Source: an uncultured Candidatus Saccharibacteria bacterium
GTDB lineage: Bacteria > Patescibacteriota > Saccharimonadia > Saccharimonadales > Saccharimonadaceae
NCBI GenBank assembly: GCA_938038145.1
Contig: CALHQU010000083.1
Span: forward strand, 1-8,195
Direction: 5' to 3'
DNA: 8,195 bases
The position numbers were made by a program, and so were the translations under genes. Below are positions 1 through 5,094 of the stretch, one piece after another. The notes under the pieces are model-generated. The model was given only the letters and a program-made list of their open reading frames with translations, had not been told where the DNA came from and did no database searches. Positions within the stretch are counted from its first letter, which is position 1; each line of letters opens with the position of its first letter.

Positions 1-107
1 TAACATCTGAATTGGATGATTTCTCGAAATACTTAGATGAAGAAGTAATCAAAAAAATTATAATGAAAGAAAAAAGAGAAGAGATAGTAGAAGTACTAGA
101 TATTTGA
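1..107 (+). CDS. C-terminal end of an unrecognised protein (5' partial)
   Basis: An open frame enters from the left edge; its first complete codon is at position 3 and it ends at TGA 105-107. The 34 visible residues are highly charged (many Glu and Lys) and finish ...EEIVEVLDI, consistent with a C-terminal amphipathic helix. I recognise no family. Base composition is very AT-rich (rows 1-60 and 61-120 are about 25-27% GC), unlike everything right of position 290, so the gene probably arrived with a foreign segment. A terminator hairpin begins 28 bases after the stop, which supports a real gene end. With so few residues, a chance open frame cannot be excluded. Confidence 0.45.
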   Translation, partial: TSELDDFSKYLDEEVIKKIIMKEKREEIVEVLDI

Positions 108-130
108 GACTGTGTAAAATTCTGTGTATA
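106..130. repeat. Direct repeat CTGTGTA x2, possible IS terminal-repeat remnant
   Basis: CTGTGTA occurs at 110-116 and again at 122-128, separated by AAATT. The segment overlaps the stop of the left-edge gene. The GTGTAAAA-type motif resembles, from memory, the terminal inverted repeats of IS256/Mutator-type insertion sequences. No partner repeat and no recognisable transposase lie within the window, so this is a weak suggestion only. Confidence 0.25.
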
Positions 131-134
131 GAAA

Positions 135-177
135 CCTCCTGATTATGGTTAAGAAAAACTGATCAGGAGGAATTTTT
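135..177 (+). terminator. Rho-independent terminator
   Basis: CCTCCTGAT (135-143) pairs perfectly with ATCAGGAGG (162-170), and the stem extends inward by a T.G and an A-T pair to about 11 bp around a 14-base loop. It is followed by AA and five T (173-177). It lies 28 bases after the stop at 107, the expected place for terminating that gene. It also separates the AT-rich left-edge gene from the remnant downstream. Confidence 0.7.
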
Positions 178-283
178 ATGCCATAAGAAAGCGATCAGAA
201 ATAAAATCTCTAAGATGTTAATTGAAGGATATGAAAATGCATTAGTTTTAAATAAAATGTTAAAAGAATTTAGAAATAATTGA
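143..283 (+). pseudogene. Small AT-rich coding-like remnant
   Basis: A 46-codon open stretch between the stop at 140-142 and TGA 281-283 has protein-like residue use, for example MLIEGYENALVLNKMLKEF starting at the only ATG (215). It looks like an amphipathic helical C-terminus. It has no start codon with a ribosome binding site, and its 5' part overlaps the terminator hairpin. It is therefore more likely the tail of a deleted gene than a working gene. I do not recognise the family. It could also be chance coding in AT-rich DNA. Confidence 0.22.
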
Positions 284-288
284 GAATA

Positions 289-609
289 AACATCCGCCCA
301 TATACGAGGCTTGTGGATTTGCCGCCACGCCTGGATTTTGCTAGAAAGTGGCATCCGCGTTTGTTGGCTCAAATGCCGAATGTGCGATTGATTATATTGG
401 TTGGGTCTTATGCTCAGAAATACTATTTGAATCATCGCGCTGAACGTAACTTAACGGCAACCGTATCTAATTTCGATGCATATTTACCAGATTATTTTCC
501 GTTGGTTCATCCATCGCCGCTTAACATTGGCTGGCGTAAGCGTAATCCGTGGTTTGAAATAGATGTTGTGCCGGTTTTGCAATCTATAGTTAGGGAGTCG
601 TTGTTGTAG
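289..609 (+). pseudogene. Uracil-DNA glycosylase family protein, N-terminal half missing
   Basis: The frame encodes the C-terminal half of a UDG-superfamily protein (COG1573/PF03167-like). Recognisable parts in order are DLPPR, then W followed by LL, PNV, the strand VGSYAQKYYL, the block NLTATV, YLPDYFPL, the C-terminal active-site motif HPSPLN, and NPWFE. Proteins of this type are usually about 190-200 residues and begin with the uracil-binding GQAPG motif and an IPW/GFCYPG region. Those roughly 90 residues are absent. Upstream the frame meets TAA at 277-279, and the DNA turns from about 50% GC to very AT-rich. A TTG at 280 could start a 109-residue product, but without the N-terminal catalytic half it should not be an active glycosylase. 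The family assignment is fairly secure; the cause of truncation (insertion or recombination at about 284-290) is inferred. Confidence 0.75.
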
Positions 610-639
610 TGCGACTCTGCTTTTATGTATAATATGAGT
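604..639 (+). promoter_or_regulatory. Promoter of the HD-domain gene (leaderless)
   Basis: The -35 candidate TTGTAG (604-609, overlapping the end of the glycosylase remnant) and a perfect -10 TATAAT (628-633) are 18 bases apart. Transcription would start about seven bases past the -10, at the ATG at 640, giving a leaderless mRNA. There is no Shine-Dalgarno sequence. Confidence 0.65.
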
Positions 640-1362
640 ATGAACGATCGACAGATTGCCCAGCTTGAAATAGTAAAGACTAAAGTTCGACAGTTACTGG
701 GCGGCGACACTTCGGGACATGTTGATGATCATGTTGAGCGAGTGGCGTTGCTGGCAGAGCGTTTCGCTAACGAATGCAACGAATCAGTGAATCTGCAAGA
801 AGTGCTGTTGACAGCTTGGCTGCATGATGTTGATGATTATAAGTTAGTCGGTAAAACGCAGGCGGAAAAATTGACGAACGCAGTAGATATTATGGCGCAG
901 GTAGAAGTGAATGATGATTTAAGTCAGGCTGTGTTAGAGAATATTGCGGCGATTGGTTATAGCAAACGGCTGAACGGCAAGCAGCCGCAGCGGCTGGCGG
1001 GGAAATTGGCGTCTGATGCTGATATGTGTGATGCTATTGGCGCAGTTGGCATTGAGCGGGCGTTGACTTATGCTTGTCATCACGGCGGGCGGATTTTTGA
1101 CCCTAAAGTCTGGCCGAATGTCAATCTGGCGGCGCACGAATATAACGCTGATGGCAATACGCATGATACTGACGGATTTATCAATCACTTCTTTGAGAAA
1201 CTGCTGAAATTGAAAGGTTTGATGTTGACTGAACCAGGACGAATAGAAGCGGAAAATCGTCAGCAAATTATGGTTGATTTTCTTCGCGCTTACTTCCGCG
1301 AGAAGAATGTATCTGACTGGAGTGAGTTTTTGGAGGAATATTTACGTAGCGTCGGTGTCTAG
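640..1362 (+). CDS. HD-domain phosphohydrolase (YedJ-like)
   Basis: This 240-residue protein has the metal-binding HD pattern: GHVDDHVERV (His27, His31), LHD (His62-Asp63) and SDADMCDAIG (Asp126/Asp128). These are followed by a helical C-terminal half including HHGGRIFDP. The arrangement matches the YedJ-type soluble HD phosphohydrolases of about 230 residues. The family probably hydrolyses phosphate esters or nucleotides; the substrate cannot be told from sequence. An ATG at 625 is in frame, but it lies upstream of and includes the TATAAT box, so I choose ATG 640, which sits at the expected transcription start. The gene is monocistronic and GC content is typical of the window (about 47% in a counted row). 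Family confidence is high; the role is unknown. Confidence 0.85.
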   Translation: MNDRQIAQLEIVKTKVRQLLGGDTSGHVDDHVERVALLAERFANECNESVNLQEVLLTAWLHDVDDYKLVGKTQAEKLTNAVDIMAQVEVNDDLSQAVLENIAAIGYSKRLNGKQPQRLAGKLASDADMCDAIGAVGIERALTYACHHGGRIFDPKVWPNVNLAAHEYNADGNTHDTDGFINHFFEKLLKLKGLMLTEPGRIEAENRQQIMVDFLRAYFREKNVSDWSEFLEEYLRSVGV

Positions 1363-1364
1363 AA

Positions 1365-1401
1365 TAGACTAAACTTAGTATATTAGATATTATAGTCTAG
1401 T
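1365..1401 (+). promoter_or_regulatory. Promoter of the ART-like gene (leaderless)
   Basis: TATAGT at 1391-1396, overlapping TATTAT at 1388-1393, lies just before the ATG at 1402. A weak -35, TAGACT (1365-1370), is 17 bases upstream of TATTAT. There is no Shine-Dalgarno, so the start codon is at or within about two bases of the predicted transcript 5' end. Confidence 0.5.
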
Positions 1402-2421
1402 ATGGAAAAGATTTTGAAGATACTTAATGCTCGTTTTTGTAAGTTAACTAAAAATAGTGCTATCGAGAAGCGCACGCACCGATATTCTCAAAAATCGCTA
1501 AGACGAGGCAATAAAGCTGAAGGTGATAAATATCAAAGACTATTTGTAAAGAAATCATTGCAATATTTACCGCATCATCTATTATTAGCGGTTTCTCATA
1601 GAATACGATTGCGATGGGCTGAAAAAATATTAGACAAATTTGCCAGAAAATACATAATCAAGCCAAAATCAATACGCCAGTTTAAAGAGTCTGAAATAAA
1701 AGAATATCAAAAACTGACGAAAGGTACTCAGTTTTGGCATGGTACCGGCCGCTGGCAGCATGGTGAGCACGGTATAACTGATGTCCTGAAAAGTTTTTGT
1801 GATGCTGCCGGACTTAAGCCAGCACGTGATGTGTATGCAGTATTTGGCGGGAGTAAGCAACGTGTTGTGTATTCGGTTTCACTGTGTCGGAGCAGAATGA
1901 TCGCGCGATCGTATGCTGATATGCATAGGCTTGGGTGGAAAGAAGAAAATCGTTACGGTGATGCGCTTACGTGGGTGTCGTATTATTATGGTATGTTTTA
2001 TGCTCGTCTATTTATAACTAGCGGTTTTAAAATGATGCGTCGCTGGAAAGCGTGGCGAGCATTGTCTCGTGATAATAATGGTGATAATACTTGGGGCAAA
2101 AAAGTAAATATCCAAGCGCGAAATGTATGGGACGTTTTTTGCTTAGGTAGTGACATATCTGGAAATTATCCGATATTAATTGGTGTGAAAAATATTGATT
2201 CACAGATAAAACTAGATAAGCCAATGTGTCAATACGAAGTTCGTGCTAGTAAGCTGATAAATATTGCAAATATTTCACATGTGGAAGTACCGCATGACAA
2301 GCAAGATGAAGTGCGAAAGTTATTACAGGAACACGATGTTAAATTGCCAGTAACTAGTATAGAATTAGGAGAATATGTTAGCTCAAAAGAGCGTTTTATT
2401 GACCTGATTAGCGCTTTGTAG
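1402..2421 (+). CDS. Orphan protein with ADP-ribosyltransferase-like motifs
   Basis: I know no named family for this 339-residue protein. Residues 1-105 are strongly basic and helical. A probable second domain begins at about 108 with FWHGTGRWQH, where His113-Gly114-Thr115 resembles the NAD-binding H-G-T strand of PARP/KptA-type ART folds. SVSLCRSRMIARSYADMH follows (Tyr171; compare the YFAD...S.A.YC pattern of PARPs). A late segment YEVRASKL...ISHVEVP carries Glu279 or Glu295 as possible third residue of an H-Y-E triad. It shows no signal peptide and no clear membrane segment. The gene is AT-richer than its neighbours (38% and 32% GC in two counted rows), which may mean horizontal origin. 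If the fold is right it could modify protein, nucleic acid or tRNA ends, or act as a toxin; no antitoxin-like partner gene is adjacent. The coding call is secure; the fold is a hypothesis. Confidence 0.8.
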   Translation: MEKILKILNARFCKLTKNSAIEKRTHRYSQKSLRRGNKAEGDKYQRLFVKKSLQYLPHHLLLAVSHRIRLRWAEKILDKFARKYIIKPKSIRQFKESEIKEYQKLTKGTQFWHGTGRWQHGEHGITDVLKSFCDAAGLKPARDVYAVFGGSKQRVVYSVSLCRSRMIARSYADMHRLGWKEENRYGDALTWVSYYYGMFYARLFITSGFKMMRRWKAWRALSRDNNGDNTWGKKVNIQARNVWDVFCLGSDISGNYPILIGVKNIDSQIKLDKPMCQYEVRASKLINIANISHVEVPHDKQDEVRKLLQEHDVKLPVTSIELGEYVSSKERFIDLISAL

Positions 2422-2437
2422 TTATATAAAATTTAAA
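2399..2437 (+). promoter_or_regulatory. Candidate promoter of the DUF488 gene
   Basis: TATAAA (2425-2430) lies ten bases before the ATG at 2441. The -35 candidate TTGACC (2399-2404) is 20 bases upstream, or 17 bases from an alternative -10 TTATAT (2422-2427). The leader would be at most about four bases. The match is weaker than for the uvrC and holin-like promoters. Confidence 0.35.
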
Positions 2438-2440
2438 ATT

Positions 2441-2788
2441 ATGACAAAGTATAAAATTGAACGGATTTATGAGCCGACCGCGTCAGACGATAGTTATCGT
2501 GTGCTGGTTGATCGATTGTGGCCGCGCGGGATTAGTAAAGAACGAGCTGCATTGGACGAGTGGAACAAAGAAATTGCCCCGACCGATGAATTACGCAAAT
2601 GGTTTAATCACGATCCAGAAAAATTCCCGGAATTTTCTCGCCGTTATGTGAAGGAGCTAGATAATAATCCTGCGGCTGCCGAAGCAAAGAATAATTGGAA
2701 CGAACAATCTGCAGTTACGCTGTTATATGGCGCCAAAGATACGGAATATAATCAGGCGATAGTTCTCAAAAAGTGGTTGGAAGATTAG
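2441..2788 (+). CDS. DUF488 family protein (YeaO-like)
   Basis: This 115-residue single-domain protein has the hallmarks of the DUF488/YeaO family: IERIYEP near the N-terminus, RVLVDRLWPRG (about 20-30), W.KEIAP, ELRKWFNHDPEKF and a C-terminal VTLLYGAKD segment. Its length is normal for the family. It is a soluble cytosolic protein of unknown biochemical function. It begins 19 bases after the preceding stop, has no Shine-Dalgarno, and is separated from uvrC by a segment holding the uvrC promoter. It is therefore probably its own short unit, or reads through from the upstream gene. Confidence 0.88.
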   Translation: MTKYKIERIYEPTASDDSYRVLVDRLWPRGISKERAALDEWNKEIAPTDELRKWFNHDPEKFPEFSRRYVKELDNNPAAAEAKNNWNEQSAVTLLYGAKDTEYNQAIVLKKWLED

Positions 2789-2807
2789 TCAATCGCTAGA
2801 AGAATAC

Positions 2808-2843
2808 TTGCATAATTGGCGTGTTTAGATTGTAATGTATTTA
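2808..2843 (+). promoter_or_regulatory. uvrC promoter (leaderless)
   Basis: TTGCAT (2808-2813) and TGTAAT (2831-2836) are separated by exactly 17 bases. The ATG at 2844 is seven bases past the -10, i.e. at the predicted transcription start. The ATG at 2835 overlaps the -10 box and so would not be in the transcript. Confidence 0.7.
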
Positions 2844-4421
2844 ATGAATCAAGCATTGCAAGCCAAGCTGAAAACTTTGCCGCGAACGCCCGGCGTTTAT
2901 TTTCATAAGTCGGCGAGCGGCGAGGTAATTTATGTTGGCAAGGCGGCGGTGCTTAAAAACCGCGTACGTCAGTATTTTCAAGATTCGCGCGGGCGAGACA
3001 ATAAAACTATGGCGCTGGTAGCGGAGATTTTTGATACTGATTGGATTGAAACTGAGAGTGAGGTTGATGCGCTGTTTTTGGAAAGCGAGATGATCAAGCG
3101 ATATATGCCGCGATACAATGTCTTGCTTCGTGATGATAAATCTCAGATGTACGTTCGGATTGATATGAAAAGCGATTGGCCGACGGTCAGTTTTACGCGG
3201 AATCCTGCCGATGATGGTGCGGATTATTTTGGTCCATTTTACAATGGTTTTGCGTTAAAAAAGGCATTGCGCTATTTGAGGCGAATTTTTCCATATCTCA
3301 CTCACCAAAGACGCCCCGGGCAATCAAAGTTGGATGAGGATTTGGGTTTAAGTCCGAAAATAAGTGATGGTTCGGATGTGTATAAAGCTAGTTTGCGTAA
3401 ATTGATAAGTTATATCAAGGGAAACCGCAAGGCTATTGCTGTGGAGTTGGAGCGTGATATGAAAACGGCTGCGGGACTTCATGATTTTGAGCGGGCGGCA
3501 AGTCTGAGGAATAAGTTGCGCGCCATGCAAGAGCTTCAGCGACGCGTTATGTTTGGCGATAAGGAATTTTTGGATATTTCAAAAGACAAGGCTCTGGCTG
3601 ATTTAGCAAAACTACTTGGCTTGAGAAATATTCCAGTGCGAATTGAGGGTTATGATATTTCTCATATGAGCGGACGTCAGGTTGTGGCGAGTATGGTGGT
3701 CTTTACGAATGGTGCGAGCGATCGTGCGGAATATCGCAAATTTAAGGTGGGTGAAAAAAACGACGATACTGGAAATATGTATGAGGTGATTTTTAGACGA
3801 CTTGGCGAGCGAAATATCAAAAGCTGGGGTCGTCCGGATCTGTTGTTGATTGACGGCGGAAAGGGTCAACTTTCGGCGGCGATTAAGGCGAGGGATGAGC
3901 GCGGAATAAAATTGCCGATTATTAGCATCGCTAAGCGCGAGGAAGAAATTATTATTCATAAAACTGGCTCACAAATTGACGTAGCGCGCATTGAAGAGTT
4001 GCAAAAATCTATTCATCAGGATGTCTCTATTCACGAAGACAATGATGTGTATGTGGTAAATTTGCATCCTACTCAGCGCAACGCCGGATCTCATTCAAAG
4101 AATCTACGAGGCTCTGCTATTGATGACGGCTCCAGTCGGGACAATTTTACAAAAAGTTCTATTGCGACGACGGATATTGTCAAACTTTTCCAGCGGATTC
4201 GTGACGAGTCGCACCGATTTGCTGTGAGCTATCATACGGCGCTGAAGCGTCAAAATCAGACGAAAAACCAACTGGAAAAAATTCCGGGGATTGGCCCAAA
4301 GACACGCGCGAAATTGTTGAGGAAATTTGGCAGTGTGAAAAAAATTATCGAGGCGGATTATGCGGAATTGCAGGCGGAAGTTGGCACGAAAAAGGCGAAT
4401 TTGATTAAGCGCTTATCTTAA
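2844..4421 (+). CDS. uvrC: UvrABC excinuclease subunit C, cysteine-free variant
   Basis: UvrC makes the two incisions around a lesion in nucleotide excision repair after UvrA/UvrB damage recognition. Counting from ATG 2844 (525 residues), the GIY-YIG nuclease for the 3' cut spans about 11-100 (VYF 18-20, YVG 30-32, Arg40, Glu80). The UVR UvrB-contact helix pair is about 198-234. The RNase H-like nuclease for the 5' cut has Asp271 (GYDISH), Asp337 (LLIDGGKGQL) and His457 (RIRDESHRFA). One helix-hairpin-helix (IPGIGPKTRAKLLRKFGS) lies near 480-497. The protein is shorter than the usual roughly 600 residues. The Fe-S region between the GIY-YIG and UVR domains is recognisable, but all four cysteines are replaced, and the whole protein has none. 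An insertion of several tens of residues lies between EEEII and His457. Catalytic residues are intact, so it is probably functional. Confidence 0.93.
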   Translation: MNQALQAKLKTLPRTPGVYFHKSASGEVIYVGKAAVLKNRVRQYFQDSRGRDNKTMALVAEIFDTDWIETESEVDALFLESEMIKRYMPRYNVLLRDDKSQMYVRIDMKSDWPTVSFTRNPADDGADYFGPFYNGFALKKALRYLRRIFPYLTHQRRPGQSKLDEDLGLSPKISDGSDVYKASLRKLISYIKGNRKAIAVELERDMKTAAGLHDFERAASLRNKLRAMQELQRRVMFGDKEFLDISKDKALADLAKLLGLRNIPVRIEGYDISHMSGRQVVASMVVFTNGASDRAEYRKFKVGEKNDDTGNMYEVIFRRLGERNIKSWGRPDLLLIDGGKGQLSAAIKARDERGIKLPIISIAKREEEIIIHKTGSQIDVARIEELQKSIHQDVSIHEDNDVYVVNLHPTQRNAGSHSKNLRGSAIDDGSSRDNFTKSSIATTDIVKLFQRIRDESHRFAVSYHTALKRQNQTKNQLEKIPGIGPKTRAKLLRKFGSVKKIIEADYAELQAEVGTKKANLIKRLS

Positions 4422-4435
4422 GTTTGGACGACCAA

Positions 4436-4471
4436 TCGACAATAAAGCATAAATTATATATAATAAGACTA
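4436..4471 (+). promoter_or_regulatory. Promoter of the holin-like/secG operon (leaderless)
   Basis: TCGACA (4436-4441), a 17-base spacer and perfect TATAAT (4459-4464) precede ATG 4472 by seven bases. This fixes the first gene's start at 4472 and predicts a leaderless operon mRNA. Confidence 0.72.
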
Positions 4472-4846
4472 ATGAAAAGACAATTTGCAACGTTTTTGAT
4501 TCGGCTAATTCTTAACTCGGTAGGTATTTGGGTTGCGGTGCGGCTGCTTGGAAATGAAACTACGGGCGCAACTTCTGCGTGGACATTTATGATGGCGGGG
4601 TTGATATTTTCGGTAGTGAATAGCGTATTGAAACCAATTGTTACAATTTTAGCACTGCCAGCAATTTTATTAACCTTAGGGCTGTTTACCTTAATCGTAA
4701 ATGGCTTTATGGTTTATATCTCGCTCGCTTTGGCACCAGGGATTTCTATGACTTTTGCGCATTCAATTATTGCCGGGATTATATTGAGTTTGGTAAACTA
4801 TATTATAAGTAGCGCGCTGGTTTTGCAGCGGGAAGAAAAGGAGTAA
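4472..4846 (+). CDS. Holin-4_2/YvlD-like membrane protein
   Basis: This 124-residue integral membrane protein has four predicted hydrophobic segments, roughly 7-24, 37-56, 59-84 and 90-114. The arrangement, with NSVLKPIVTILALPA and the following LLTLGLFTLIVNG, is typical of the PF04020 phage-holin-4_2 (YvlD/DUF360) family. Despite the family name these are mostly chromosomal proteins of unknown function, not lysis proteins, and nothing phage-like surrounds this one. An in-frame ATG at 4424 lies upstream of the promoter and would add an unconserved polar extension, so ATG 4472 is chosen. Its stop TAA (4844-4846) is one base from the secG ATG, indicating translational coupling. Confidence 0.83.
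   Translation: MKRQFATFLIRLILNSVGIWVAVRLLGNETTGATSAWTFMMAGLIFSVVNSVLKPIVTILALPAILLTLGLFTLIVNGFMVYISLALAPGISMTFAHSIIAGIILSLVNYIISSALVLQREEKE
4838..4843 (+). promoter_or_regulatory. Ribosome binding site of secG
   Basis: AAGGAG lies four bases before ATG 4848 and overlaps the end of the upstream gene. It contrasts with the SD-less first genes of this window. Confidence 0.7.
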
Positions 4847-4847
4847 T

Positions 4848-5084
4848 ATGTCAATTGATACAATTTTACCGTACGTGACGCTTGGATCTGCCGTACTGAT
4901 GATTATCGCAATTTTGTTGCAACAACGAGGCGCAAGTTTGGGTGCAGGATTCGGCTCGTCTGGGGAGTTATTCACTACTCGTCGCGGATTTGATAAAAAC
5001 TTGTTCGACGTAACTATTGTTTTTGCGGTGATTTTTGTGCTATCGATTTTGGCAAGTATGATTTTGCCGGGATTGCAAAAATAG
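4848..5084 (+). CDS. secG: Preprotein translocase subunit SecG
   Basis: SecG is the small auxiliary subunit of the SecYEG channel that exports unfolded proteins. This 78-residue protein has the family layout. Hydrophobic segment one is about 8-24. It is followed by the cytoplasmic loop LLQQRGASLGAGFGSSGELF, with the conserved glycine-rich G.G.GF.S.G pattern. TTRRGFDK and a second hydrophobic segment, about 54-74, complete it. Length is normal. It lies in an operon between the holin-like gene (one base away) and the peptide-binding protein (its stop overlaps that gene's ribosome binding site). Confidence 0.92.
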   Translation: MSIDTILPYVTLGSAVLMIIAILLQQRGASLGAGFGSSGELFTTRRGFDKNLFDVTIVFAVIFVLSILASMILPGLQK

Positions 5085-5087
5085 GAG
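5083..5087 (+). promoter_or_regulatory. Ribosome binding site supporting a TTG start
   Basis: AGGAG, overlapping the secG stop TAG (5082-5084), sits seven bases before TTG 5095. The next in-frame methionines fall inside the membrane segment, so the TTG start is the only sensible one. Confidence 0.65.
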
Positions 5088-5094
5088 AATAGAT

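Noticed and set aside
163..435. A 90-codon minus-strand open frame across the AT-rich junction
   Set aside because: It spans the composition breakpoint and runs antisense to the glycosylase remnant; nothing in it resembles a known protein.
625..639. ATG 625 as the start of the HD-domain protein
   Set aside because: The TATAAT box lies inside this extension, so a transcript from that promoter begins at about 640.
4424..4471. ATG 4424 as the start of the holin-like protein
   Set aside because: It lies upstream of TCGACA-17-TATAAT and would need a transcript from uvrC; the 16 extra residues are polar and not family-like.
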